Shown: piece by piece, positions 8,675 to 16,881 of the stretch
Layout: the number at the start of each line of letters is the position of its first letter
How positions within the stretch are numbered: position 1 is the stretch's first letter
The notes under the pieces: generated by a model
Database searches by the model: none
Told to the model about the DNA's origin: nothing
What the model saw: the letters and a program-made list of their open reading frames with translations, nothing else
Translations under genes and position numbers: made by a program
Origin: Parcubacteria group bacterium CG1_02_58_44
GTDB lineage: Bacteria > Patescibacteriota > Patescibacteriia > SG8-24
Direction: 5' to 3'
DNA length: 37,958 bases
Assembly (NCBI GenBank): GCA_001872545.1
Contig: MNWN01000008.1
Location: forward strand, 1 to 37,958

Positions 8675-8961
8675 GACTGGATCTTTTGAGTCTCCTGCTC
8701 CAGCGTCTGTGGGTTGGGACTGTAGAGACGGTTCTTGATTTTCCACTGGCCGACGAACTGGCCGATGCCGTCCTCGTCGAGCTTGGTCCTGACCGACGGC
8801 CGGTGCTGTGACCATTTGACCAGACTCTCGAAGCTGACCTTGTAGCGCCCCCGGACCACCACATAGGTTATCTCGCCGTCGGCGATGGCCCGACGGACGG
8901 TCTTAGTCGAGACACCAAAAAGTCGGGCGGCCTCGGAGACGGAAACACGGATGACGTTCAT
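8671..8961 (-). CDS. Small helix-turn-helix (excisionase/MerR-like) DNA-binding protein
   Basis: 96 residues. The N-terminal half reads VSVSEAARLFGVSTKTVRRA, then IADGEITYVVVRGRYKVS, matching the HTH_17/excisionase winged-helix pattern: helix, turn, recognition helix, then a beta hairpin. The C-terminal 45 residues (about 50-96) are polar and unassigned. A good ribosome-binding site (AAGGTG) lies about 8 bases before ATG 8961. Its stop overlaps the start of the secreted GHL15-like gene by four bases (ATGA), so translation is coupled. There is no integrase or phage gene nearby, so a local transcription regulator of this surface-protein operon is more likely than an excisionase. Confidence 0.8.
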   Translation of the reverse strand: MNVIRVSVSEAARLFGVSTKTVRRAIADGEITYVVVRGRYKVSFESLVKWSQHRPSVRTKLDEDGIGQFVGQWKIKNRLYSPNPQTLEQETQKIQS

Positions 8962-9015
8962 AGTTTCACCTTCTTAGATAGAGAGTGTCCAAAATCTTAC
9001 TTTCTGTCCATGTCG

Positions 9016-9395
9016 TTCTGGAATCACGAAGGCAGTGAGCGGTATCCGGGATACGGAGGCCGATCGATCGCTGGATCCCGGATAGACCTCGCTCCGCTCG
9101 GCCTTCCGGGATGACAGAGGGAGTGTTGTCGCCCCGGCCCCCGAGCCGGGACCCAGAAAGCCCTCCTAGTCGCCCCGGACTTGATCCGGGGCCCAGAAGC
9201 AGACTTGCCGGCGCTGGATCCCGGATATTGCTCACCGCATTCGCAATTCCGGGATGACAAGTTAAGAAGGAGAGCGGTTCCGGGATGACAGAGGGAGTGT
9301 TGTCGCCCCGGCCGCCTTCTAAACCTACTGTCGTCCCGGCTGCCTTCTAAACTTACTGTCGTCCCGGGCCGAGACCCGGGACCCAGAAACTGTTA
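9016..9395. repeat. Dispersed palindromic repeat tract 1
   Basis: A run of about eight units built from CCCGGGA/TCCCGGG half-palindromes, for example CCCCGGACTTGATCCGGGGC and GGGCCGAGACCCGGGACCCA. The roughly 40-base unit at 9218-9258 (ATATTGCTCACCGCATTCGC at its core) recurs at 18566-18606 and inverted at 16255-16295. The unit at 9073-9113 recurs inverted at 16493-16531. No coding signal is present. The region 9396-9500 is AT-richer and holds only leader sequence for the sigma gene. Confidence 0.85.
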
Positions 9396-9506
9396 ATTCT
9401 TTTTGTCTACGGTAGTGTAGACAATTAGGGTTATTTAGGCAAGTCCGAACCGTTACAGAAGGGTCCTCCCACTCAGCGATTTTTCGCAGCTTGAAGGCCT
9501 TTAACC

Positions 9507-9535
9507 TTGACTTTTTTCGCTTATTTTAGTATAAA
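9507..9535 (+). promoter_or_regulatory. Promoter of the sigma/anti-sigma operon
   Basis: TTGACT at 9507-9512, a 17-base spacer and TATAAA at 9530-9535 form a near-consensus housekeeping promoter in an AT-rich stretch. The predicted start near 9542 leaves a leader of about 80 bases to ATG 9626. Confidence 0.82.
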
Positions 9536-9625
9536 GATATGACGTTTACAGCCCATTGTCAGAGGAATATACTGTAAGAAATTATTGTGTGCGGTAACGC
9601 ACTTCTATTTTTTCCGTCTGATGCA

Positions 9626-10234
9626 ATGAACGGTCGAATATTAAAAGAGAAGTTCCTGCTCTTCCGCATAAGGGCCAAGAAGGATTCCGAAGCGTTTGGC
9701 GAGATCTATGACTTTTACGTCAGTCGGGTCCACCGCTTCATTTACTTCAAGGTGCCCTCAACGGAGGTGGCCGAAGACCTGACGTCCGAGACATTTCTCA
9801 AGGCCTGGCGTTACCTGATGGAGAAGAGGGACGTACCCCATTTGCAGGCCCTCCTATACAGTGTGGCCCGCTCGGTGGTCATCGACTGGTACCGTTCGAC
9901 TGCCTGCGAGCGTTGCGATGTTTCGCTCGACGAGGCTATAGCGACTGAAGAGCCGGCCGACACAGTCAGTGAGCAGCTCGCCAAAGCGGTTGACTCCAAA
10001 CTGGACATGGTTCGCGTGGCCGAGCGGCTGCGTGGACTGAAGGACGACTACCGGGAGGTGGTGGTGATGAAGTATCTCGACGGCATGTCTAACCGCGAGA
10101 TCGCCTCCGCCCTCGACAAGTCAGTATCGCACGTGCGCGTCATGGCGCATCGGGCCGTTAAGGCCTTGGGTGAATCGTTTGACGGCAATGACACAGAACG
10201 CGACCAAAAAGCTGTTGCAGACAATAAAGGATGA
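9626..10234 (+). CDS. ECF-like sigma-70 family RNA polymerase sigma factor
   Basis: About 202 residues from ATG 9626. A GTG at 9587 would add 13 poorly matching residues. Region 2 is visible at about residues 20-85: AFGEIYDFYVSRVHRFIYF, then EVAEDLTSETFLKAWRYL and LLYSVARSVVIDWYR, the usual -10 recognition and core-binding helices. Region 4 at about 125-180 reads LRGLKDDYREVVVMKYLDGM, then SNREIASALDKSVSHVRVMA, a typical -35-binding HTH. There is no region 1.1 or 3. The end overlaps the next gene, a membrane-spanning DUF5667 protein, by 47 bases; such pairs usually act as sigma and anti-sigma. The S-layer gene lies immediately downstream and is the obvious candidate target. Confidence 0.9.
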   Translation: MNGRILKEKFLLFRIRAKKDSEAFGEIYDFYVSRVHRFIYFKVPSTEVAEDLTSETFLKAWRYLMEKRDVPHLQALLYSVARSVVIDWYRSTACERCDVSLDEAIATEEPADTVSEQLAKAVDSKLDMVRVAERLRGLKDDYREVVVMKYLDGMSNREIASALDKSVSHVRVMAHRAVKALGESFDGNDTERDQKAVADNKG

Positions 10235-11348
10235 ACGGCGAGGTGGTGCCCCGCGCGAGGATTGGGTTACCCGCAACCGAGAGATCCTGCTGATGCAGGT
10301 CTCGAACACGACGGATGCGGATCGAAGACCCAAGACACTCGAGCAACTGCACCACCTTTTTGGTATCTTCATGCCGCTCGAGACTGCGACCATGGCGGTC
10401 AGGACTTTCGGCATCTTCCTCCTGGTGATCGGTACGGTGCTGGGCGGCGGACTGGCCTCGGCGCAGATGTATCACGGCGCCATGCCCGGCGAGATGCTTT
10501 ATGGGGTGAAGATGGCGGTCGAGCACGTGCAGTTGGCGCTGTCTCCGAACGACGAGTACAAGTTCGGCCTGGACGTCGAGTTCGCCGATCGTCGTATCGA
10601 TGAGATCGCCCGGCTGGCTGAATCATCGGACAGACATCAGGAATTATTGCCTGACGTTTTGGCGTCCTTTGAGCGCAGCGTGATCGCTCTGCGGGGAGGC
10701 CTCGAGAAATTGCAGGCCGACGATCCAGACGGTGCGGTCGAGTTGGCCAAGATGCTCGAGCGCAAGATGACCACCTATCAGGGTCTGCTCCAGAAGACGG
10801 CCGGTGTGCTGTCGCCCGAGAGACGTGTGGCGGTCAACGTTACTCGCAACAGTATCGACGACACGGCCATTGTAGCCATGTCCATCATCGTCCGCAGTCA
10901 CATCGATGGTGACGAGCGTGCCTCGCGCTCCGTGGTGGTCAGCAAGTTTGAGGATCGGATCAAGCAAGCCGAGCATAATCTCGACTCGGTAATCGCCGAC
11001 CAGGACATTTTCGAAGAGAAGTCGCCGGCCATCAGAGCCAAGACAGCCATTGCCGAAGCCAAACTTCTTATAGAGAAAGAAGATTACAAGGCTGCCTTGG
11101 GCAAGATCGTCGAGGTTGCTGAGCTGACCAAAGAGGCCGAGGAAGCTGTGATTCAGGATGAGGAAGCCGCAAGCAAAGAGACCGAAGAGATTGATGAGAG
11201 TCAGGATAGTGAAGATCAAAAGAATACGGAGGAATCCAAAGATTCCGCCGCGGATTCGAGTAACAACGATAAGAACGCGACATCTGCAGAACCGGCAGGG
11301 TCGGCCGACACAAAGTCGGACGACACTGTTGGGTCTGGCAGCCGTTAG
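10188..11348 (+). CDS. DUF5667-type membrane protein, putative anti-sigma factor
   Basis: About 386 residues from ATG 10188, preferred over GTG 10170. The order is a cytoplasmic N-terminus of about 70 residues that could hold the sigma-binding part, one membrane helix (VRTFGIFLLVIGTVLGGGLA, about 71-92), and then the DUF5667 signature PGEMLYGVKMAVEHVQLALS, followed by SPNDEYKFGLDVEFADRRIDEIARL. This domain is helical, with predicted coiled coils through about residue 310. The final 70 residues are an acidic Ser/Glu/Asp-rich tail outside the membrane. The overlap with the sigma gene implies coupled translation and stoichiometric control. The sensed signal is unknown; monitoring envelope or S-layer state is my inference. 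Confidence 0.82.
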   Translation: MTQNATKKLLQTIKDERRGGAPREDWVTRNREILLMQVSNTTDADRRPKTLEQLHHLFGIFMPLETATMAVRTFGIFLLVIGTVLGGGLASAQMYHGAMPGEMLYGVKMAVEHVQLALSPNDEYKFGLDVEFADRRIDEIARLAESSDRHQELLPDVLASFERSVIALRGGLEKLQADDPDGAVELAKMLERKMTTYQGLLQKTAGVLSPERRVAVNVTRNSIDDTAIVAMSIIVRSHIDGDERASRSVVVSKFEDRIKQAEHNLDSVIADQDIFEEKSPAIRAKTAIAEAKLLIEKEDYKAALGKIVEVAELTKEAEEAVIQDEEAASKETEEIDESQDSEDQKNTEESKDSAADSSNNDKNATSAEPAGSADTKSDDTVGSGSR

Positions 11349-11560
11349 GACGGACTGTCGGTCGGGGAATCGTCCCGCGGTGAGCCTCCCTGCAAGGGCA
11401 GGCAGCCGGAGACGGTCCCGACGAACGGTCGCGAGACCTGTATATACGCTAACTAGCCGCAGGGCTGAAAGGTCGAGATTCGGTAACCCGAGTCGCACTC
11501 GGTAACCTAACCTTTCGCGCAAATTAAGTGCGAAGGTGAATAAAAAAAGGACCAAACGTT
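11349..11560 (+). promoter_or_regulatory. Structured 5' leader of the S-layer gene
   Basis: This non-coding stretch contains nested helices before the S-layer start. AAAGGT (11468-11473) pairs with ACCTTT (11510-11515), enclosing the hairpin CGAGT-CGC-ACTCG (489-493/497-501). That hairpin is flanked by two copies of TCGGTAACC (11480-11488 and 11499-11507). A further hairpin, TTCGC/GCGAA (11514-11518/11530-11534), precedes the strong ribosome-binding site AAGGA at 11547-11551. A possible -10 (TGTATATACG) lies at 11439-11448 but has no good -35, as expected if an alternative sigma factor is used. Long structured leaders are common on abundant S-layer mRNAs. Confidence 0.55.
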
Positions 11561-14500
11561 ATGCACAACGTTTTAAGAATGAGCAGGAAGGCGTTTACCG
11601 TTGCAGTGGTCGCTGCGACGATCGCCTGGTCTGTCGGATTAGCTGCCCTAGTTGCACCTTTAACGGTCAACGCAGCGGCTTCTGGCGACTTGGTGCGCGG
11701 TTCTCTGCCGGCGGTTTACTACGTCGGCGCGAACGGCAGACGCTATGTCTTCCCGAACGAGAAGACTTACAAGACCTGGTACTCGGATTTCTCGACTGTC
11801 CAAGTTGTGACAGACGCGGAACTGGCGGCTATGCCGATCGGCGGCAATGCCACCTATAAGCCGGGTGTCAAGATGGTTAAGATCCAGACCGATCCTAAGG
11901 TTTACGCGGTCGACGCCAACGGTACCCTTCGCTGGGTCCAGACCGAGGCGCTCGCCACGGAGCTTTACGGAGCTTCCTGGAACACCATGATCGAGGATGT
12001 ACCGGATGCCTTTTTCGTGAACTACACGATCGGCTCCGACATCGCCGCTGCCGCTGATTTTGTCGTCGCTGACGTCTCAGCCGCTGCTACCTCGATCAAT
12101 GTCGATAAGAACATCAGCGCCAGCTCGTCCGCGAGCCTGAGCGTTTGTGCCAGTTCTTCGATGCCAGTTGGTTCGACCCTGCCGAAGGGTGCAACCGGCG
12201 TCAATATGCTGAAGTTTGATGTGGTCAACGGCGGCGCCGATGCCATGACGGTCAATTCTTTGACTGTTCACCGCAGCGGAGCCGGTCAGACGGCCGACTT
12301 CTCCTACGTCTACCTCTATGACGGCAACGTCCGTCTGACGACCGGACGCACGGTGAACTCATCGACTGGCGACTCAGCCTTCAATGGTTTGAGCATCTCC
12401 GTCCCGGCCCACGGCACCAAGACCCTGTGGATCGCCGCCGACCTCGCTACTACAGCGAACTCCGGCAACGTTCACATGCTGTCTTTGACTGACCTGAAGT
12501 ACGGTACGACTTCGGTGAGCGGTCTGCCGGTCTCCGGCCCGCAGTTCACCATGTCGAACGCTTCGTCCGGAACCCTTACGATCACCAAGCAGGGCGCTGT
12601 CCCGCTGTCCAACGTGATGGCTGGCGGTCTCGAGCAGCTGATCGGTAAGTTCCAGGTCGCGGCCGGCACCGGTGAGGACGTTAGCCTCGAGCGCATCACC
12701 CTGTTCCAGGGCGGCGCGGTCAGCACGGCCAACATCACAAATCTTAAATTGAAGCAGGCCAGCACTACCGTGGCTACGGCTGCTGGTTATGACTCGAACG
12801 ACCGGGTGACCTTCGTCCTGGGAACTCCGTTCCTGCTGGAGAAGGGTGCCAATCGGACCTTCGACGTCTACGCCGACATCTCGGCCGGAGCCCGCACGGG
12901 TACCACCGAGACGATCTTGACCTATGTTGATTCCACCACGGACGTCATGGGCGTGGGCCAGACCTACGGCTATGGCGCCAACGTGGACATCGCTTCCTTT
13001 GGCACCTACGACGGCACCAGCTGTGCCCTCGGAGCCGGTAACTGTTCCAGCACTAGGATCGAAGGCAGCACTCTGACCATTACCTTTAATGGTCCGGCCG
13101 CCGCTGACGTCGCTGTTGCCGCCAACGATGTGGAGCTCTATAGCTTCACCATGGCTGCAGCTGCCAACCTGGAGGTTCGGAACCTGCGCATGGCGATCAC
13201 CGCCACGGATGGTGATGTCGGCGTGGACGTTAACGACCTGTACGACAGCACCGACGCGGAGAACAACTACAGCGACATCAAGCTGGTCAACGCCACCACC
13301 GGCGTGACCGTGGCCGGTCCGCTGTCCCTCTCTTACTCGGCTGCTGCGGACGACATCACTCAGACTCTGACCTTCACCGAGACCTTCACTCTGGCCGCCG
13401 GCTCGAGCGAGACCTACAAGGTGACAGCTGACGTTCGCAACAGTGCGGACAACGATGCCGACCGGGTCCAGATCAATCTGTCGGCCTTCCAGAGCAGCGA
13501 CATTCGTAATCTGGACAACAGCACCTACTTGTCGACGACTACCGACATCGTGCCGAACGCCGGCATCAACGGTAATCCGTTCACGGTGCATGCGCCGACC
13601 CTGACCATGGCTGCCGCTTCGAGCCCGGTCGCTCAGACCTACATCAAGGGCAGTAGCAACGTCGCTTTGGGCGGTTACACCTTTACGGCCAACGATGCGG
13701 CTGACATCTACGTCACCAGCATCGCGCTCACGGGTTACATCGACACCAACGACGAGTCCGGTACTTGTACCATCGCCGCTGATGGTGATGGCGGTCTCCA
13801 AGGTATGGAGGATGCTGCTTGTGCCAGCGTGGCCACAGTCGTCCTGACCGCCGGCCTCTGGAACGGAGATACCCAGGTGGGTACAACCAAGAGTCCGTCT
13901 GCATCTTCGGCAGTCAGTACTGGCGGTGTGTTGACCTTCAACAATCTCGGTCTGGTCATTCCGGCCGGCGAGTCGGTCAGTCTGACTCTGAAGGGTAACA
14001 TTTCTGGTGCTTTGGCTACGGCCACTCTGACCGATTTGATCAACTTCCGGATCGCAGCCACAACAGACGTTTCAGCCACCGACCTGAGCGGTAACTCGGT
14101 CACCAAGAGCGGTGTACCACAGGGTTCGACCATGACTGTAGCCGACAAGGGTAGCATCTCGGCCACCTTGGCTCCGGATGATTCCGATACCGAAGCCGGT
14201 ATCGTGGTCGCCAGCACTTCTAACGTGGTTCTGGGCAAGTACAAGTTCACCGCGCTGAACGAGGAACTCAAGGTGACTAAGGCTCGCTTCCACGTCAGCA
14301 CTTCGTCCGATGACTCCATTAGCTCCCTGACCCTGTATGACGGTTCGACCGTTGTCGGCGGTCCGGTGGCCATGCAGACTTCGGGTAATGTGGACTTCTC
14401 TGGCGTCAACTTCGTCATTCCGAAGGACAGCTCCAAGGTTCTGACCGTCAAGGCCAATCTGAACGCTGTGGGCACCGGTGCCGCCGCTTCGGGCAGCAAC

Positions 14501-15610
14501 CTAGCCTTGAGCCTGATGAACACTGCTTCGACCTTCGAGGCCCGCGGTACTGGGTCCGGATCGAGCACACTGATCTCGACGCTTACGTCCCAGGTGGACG
14601 GACGTGCCAAGATCATCCGCAAGTCCAAGCCGACCGTTTCTCTGATGGCTTTGCCTCAGACGGTCCTGACTTCCGGCGATCAGTCGATCATGAGGTTCAG
14701 CGTCGCGGCCGATGCGGCCGGCGACATCTCGTTCAAGAAGCTCACCTTCACTTCGAACGTGACTTCGAACGTGACCTTGGCTGTTACCTCCAACTCGTCG
14801 GTTCGCCGCGTCGGTGACGCCAGCAATCTGGCGGGTCTGGGTGTGGCCAGCGGTGCGGCCTGCTCTGCGGGTACGGCCGATGCCTGTACCATCACAGTTT
14901 ACCTGACCAATGAGGAGGTCATTTCGGCCGGTTCCAGCCGGACCTATGACCTACGCCTCACAGTCGGTGGTGCCTTGGCTGTCGGTGACAGCATCAGCTC
15001 CACGCTGAACGGCGAGTCGTCTGCCTCGGTCGTGACTGGCTTTATTGCCACACGAACGTCTGTATTCACTGTCGGGGGTACGGCTTTTGAAGCTGATGAC
15101 GTTTACACCATCACCAATATCGGAGCCGCACCTAAGGCGATTGACGGTGTCGGTGTCACGGCTGTCACCACGGCTAACGCCATCGTCGATGCCATCAATG
15201 CCGATGCGACCCTGTACTTCAGTGCGGTATCTACCGGTACGACCGGTGTGGTGTACATGTACCCCAAGTCAACTGCCACCTGGGCACAGGCGATGGCGAC
15301 GATTACGGTTGCTACCACCGATGTCGGTGGTGTTGCCGATAACCAGACGGTTTCTCCGGTCACGACTCCGGTGACGATGTACGAGATCGACACGGTCAAC
15401 GATGGTGCTTTGACCACTGACGTCTATACTGCCACCAGTGAGGACGCCGATTCGCACAGCTTTATCTGGAGTGACAACAGTGCTACTGCGCACAGCGATA
15501 CGGCCTTCTTCGTCGATACGTTGGCAGCCAGCATGACTGGTTCGCTAGACTTCACCAACGGCTCCTACGTCAAGATCCTGACCACCGACACTCAGACGAT
15601 GTCTAAGTAG
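11561..15610 (+). CDS. Giant secreted S-layer-like surface protein
   Basis: 1349 residues with a strong ribosome-binding site (AAGGA, 9 bases before ATG). There is a signal peptide at residues 1 to about 40 (FTVAVVAATIAWSVGLAALV). Residues about 45-165 form the CPR-type surface domain: RRYVFPNEKTYKTWYSDF, then KMVKIQTDPKVYAVDANGTL and DAFFVNYTIGSDI. A near-identical domain ends the 17133 protein. From about 195 to 1140 follow roughly seven to eight Ig-like repeats with the pattern (F/V)xxxAxxxEDVxVxxLxx, YDGSTxVGG, VxVPAxxSxTLxVxADxxxxA. Residues about 1150-1349 form a different C-terminal region, ending with the FIWSDNS phrase and TGSLDFTNGSYVKIL. The composition is Ala/Thr/Ser/Val-rich with few Lys and almost no Cys. 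Length, leader and composition fit a main S-layer subunit; self-assembly is inference. Confidence 0.88.
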   Translation: MHNVLRMSRKAFTVAVVAATIAWSVGLAALVAPLTVNAAASGDLVRGSLPAVYYVGANGRRYVFPNEKTYKTWYSDFSTVQVVTDAELAAMPIGGNATYKPGVKMVKIQTDPKVYAVDANGTLRWVQTEALATELYGASWNTMIEDVPDAFFVNYTIGSDIAAAADFVVADVSAAATSINVDKNISASSSASLSVCASSSMPVGSTLPKGATGVNMLKFDVVNGGADAMTVNSLTVHRSGAGQTADFSYVYLYDGNVRLTTGRTVNSSTGDSAFNGLSISVPAHGTKTLWIAADLATTANSGNVHMLSLTDLKYGTTSVSGLPVSGPQFTMSNASSGTLTITKQGAVPLSNVMAGGLEQLIGKFQVAAGTGEDVSLERITLFQGGAVSTANITNLKLKQASTTVATAAGYDSNDRVTFVLGTPFLLEKGANRTFDVYADISAGARTGTTETILTYVDSTTDVMGVGQTYGYGANVDIASFGTYDGTSCALGAGNCSSTRIEGSTLTITFNGPAAADVAVAANDVELYSFTMAAAANLEVRNLRMAITATDGDVGVDVNDLYDSTDAENNYSDIKLVNATTGVTVAGPLSLSYSAAADDITQTLTFTETFTLAAGSSETYKVTADVRNSADNDADRVQINLSAFQSSDIRNLDNSTYLSTTTDIVPNAGINGNPFTVHAPTLTMAAASSPVAQTYIKGSSNVALGGYTFTANDAADIYVTSIALTGYIDTNDESGTCTIAADGDGGLQGMEDAACASVATVVLTAGLWNGDTQVGTTKSPSASSAVSTGGVLTFNNLGLVIPAGESVSLTLKGNISGALATATLTDLINFRIAATTDVSATDLSGNSVTKSGVPQGSTMTVADKGSISATLAPDDSDTEAGIVVASTSNVVLGKYKFTALNEELKVTKARFHVSTSSDDSISSLTLYDGSTVVGGPVAMQTSGNVDFSGVNFVIPKDSSKVLTVKANLNAVGTGAAASGSNLALSLMNTASTFEARGTGSGSSTLISTLTSQVDGRAKIIRKSKPTVSLMALPQTVLTSGDQSIMRFSVAADAAGDISFKKLTFTSNVTSNVTLAVTSNSSVRRVGDASNLAGLGVASGAACSAGTADACTITVYLTNEEVISAGSSRTYDLRLTVGGALAVGDSISSTLNGESSASVVTGFIATRTSVFTVGGTAFEADDVYTITNIGAAPKAIDGVGVTAVTTANAIVDAINADATLYFSAVSTGTTGVVYMYPKSTATWAQAMATITVATTDVGGVADNQTVSPVTTPVTMYEIDTVNDGALTTDVYTATSEDADSHSFIWSDNSATAHSDTAFFVDTLAASMTGSLDFTNGSYVKILTTDTQTMSK

Positions 15611-16196
15611 TCAGAGTCAGTCTCTAGCGATTTGAGGGTTTAGCGGCCCCCCGGGCATTCAAGGGCCGTCCTTACTCCGGTGCGGCGGTGGGGGAAACCT
15701 CGCCGCCCTCCGGAGGAACCGCGGAACCGATCGTGCACTAAAAGCACATCGCACTTCCGGCCAGACGACGAAACCGAACGGGCCTGTTCCTGACAGCCGG
15801 TTCGACCGGACCAACCGTGCCGCTGGACGAATCTCCGTCCGACGGGCCGCGCGTCCAACCGACCGAAAGCCGAAGCGCAGCCGTGTTTGCACCTACAGGA
15901 GGAAACACGGGTAGCGGCGGGGTTCGATCGCCTTCCGAGTAGGCCAATTATTTATGTGCCACCGGACTGGCGCCATTGGACGCCGCAGAAACTGTTGAGC
16001 CACTGGCGCTCTTCGGACACGCTGCATTTCGGCCCAGGTCGTGCGGACTTCGCGGACCTCGGCGAGACCGTCTAATGACATCGGATAGGTTCGGCCGACC
16101 GGTCCAGGGGACTGCCCCATGTCGGACGAAGCCGTCTCCTGTCCCGCTCATTTGCGAGACGGAAAAGACGTCCATCATTTTGATGGGCGTCTTTTT
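15611..16196 (+). ncRNA. Candidate large structured RNA downstream of the S-layer gene
   Basis: About 560 bases without a credible gene, packed with helices. These are CGGCCC/GGGCCG (15644-15649/15663-15668); CTCCGG/CCGGAG (15675-15680/15710-15715), enclosing a 10-bp stem capped by a GAAA tetraloop (15684-15693/15698-15707); CGGAA/TTCCG (15722-15726/15755-15759), enclosing CGAT-GTGC/GCAC-ATCG (15728-15751); an 8-bp CCGTGTTT/AAACACGG (15881-15888/15903-15910); and a 7-bp CCGTCTC/GAGACGG (16132-16138/16156-16162). It ends in a strong terminator. I see no promoter or terminator between the S-layer stop and this region, so it may be a processed 3' UTR of that mRNA. It lacks the tmRNA, RNase P and SRP signatures I looked for. 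Confidence 0.6.
16167..16196 (+). terminator. Strong intrinsic terminator ending the S-layer / structured RNA transcript
   Basis: An 11-bp stem (16167-16177 with 16181-16191, one G-U pair) with a TTT loop, followed by five T. It is the first terminator after the S-layer stop, 557 bases downstream of it. Confidence 0.92.
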
Positions 16197-16249
16197 GTTG
16201 GGGATAAAAAGAGCGTCATTCCTCACTTAAAATCTGTCATCTCTCATTC

Positions 16250-16550
16250 AAAATTTGTCATCCCGGAATTGCGAATGCGGTGAGCAATATCCGGGATCCA
16301 CGATCCGATCTTTCTGCTTCTGGGCCCCGGATCAAGTCCGGGGCCACAAGGAGGGCTTTCTGGGCCCCGGGTCTCGGCCCGGGACGACATATATAGAGGG
16401 GGCCCGGGACGACACTCTTAATATGTCATCCCGGACTTGATCCGGGATCCAGAGCTATATCAAAAATTTATCATCTCTCATTCAAAATTTGTCATCCCGG
16501 AAGGCCGAGCGGAGCGAGGTCTATCCGGGATCCAGAAGCTTGCAACGTCG
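16250..16550. repeat. Dispersed palindromic repeat tract 2, left arm
   Basis: Units of the CCCGGG family. They include the roughly 40-base unit at 16255-16295 (inverted copies at 9218-9258 and 18566-18606), a CCCCGG/CCGGGG palindrome near 16324-16344, and the 73-base block 16379-16451. That block is repeated exactly at 16910-16982 on the other side of the GIY-YIG gene. TCATCCCGGAAGGCCGAGCG near 16492 begins the unit also found inverted at 9073-9113. Confidence 0.88.
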
Positions 16551-16584
16551 TCATGGCCCTGCTAAGGATCGGCCATCAGTCTGT

Positions 16585-16881
16585 ATGGGAGAGAAACTCT
16601 ATTACGTCTACATTTTGGCCAGCCAGCGCAACGGCACGCTTTATGTTGGCGTAACTTCAAACTTGATTCGTCGCATTCATGAGCATAGGAGCAGTGTAAT
16701 AGCTGGATTCACCAGAGATTATCGAGTCAAAAAACTGGTCTGGTTCGAAAGCACTAATGACGTCCGTGAGGCTCTCGAATTGGAGAAACGACTGAAACGA
16801 TGGAAACGTAGGTGGAAATTGGAATTGATTGAGGCGAACAATCCAGAATGGAAAGACCTTTTTCAGGAGTGGAGCGCTTAG
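16585..16881 (+). CDS. GIY-YIG endonuclease (UvrC-N / URI-like), embedded in repeats
   Basis: 98 residues from ATG 16585. Upstream in-frame codons are translated repeat sequence, so the ATG at 16489 is rejected. The motif is YYVYILASQRNGTLYVGVTS, the GIY-YIG core as YVYI...LYVG. It is followed by LIRRIHEHRS (Arg and His conserved in the fold) and ALELEKRLKRWKRRWKLELI (catalytic Glu near residue 66). This is the standalone single-domain type that cuts DNA or acts in repair, with no extra specificity domain. Composition is clearly AT-richer than its neighbours. A perfect 73-base direct repeat flanks the gene (16379-16451 and 16910-16982), and only 2-3 bases separate the stop codon from the repeat tract, so it looks like the cargo or driver of the repeat block. 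Confidence 0.9.
   Translation: MGEKLYYVYILASQRNGTLYVGVTSNLIRRIHEHRSSVIAGFTRDYRVKKLVWFESTNDVREALELEKRLKRWKRRWKLELIEANNPEWKDLFQEWSA

Noticed and set aside
8671-8961. Prophage or integrative-element excisionase
   Set aside because: No integrase, attachment site or phage gene nearby; the gene is coupled to a secreted-protein gene.
15611-16196. tmRNA or tRNA-like domain suggested by GGGGTTCGATCGCC near 15917 and a later GGCCA
   Set aside because: The G53-C61 type pair and a proper 5-bp T stem are missing, no acceptor partner is found, and no tag frame is visible.
16489-16584. Longer start for the GIY-YIG protein
   Set aside because: The added residues are translated repeat sequence; the domain begins right after ATG 16585.
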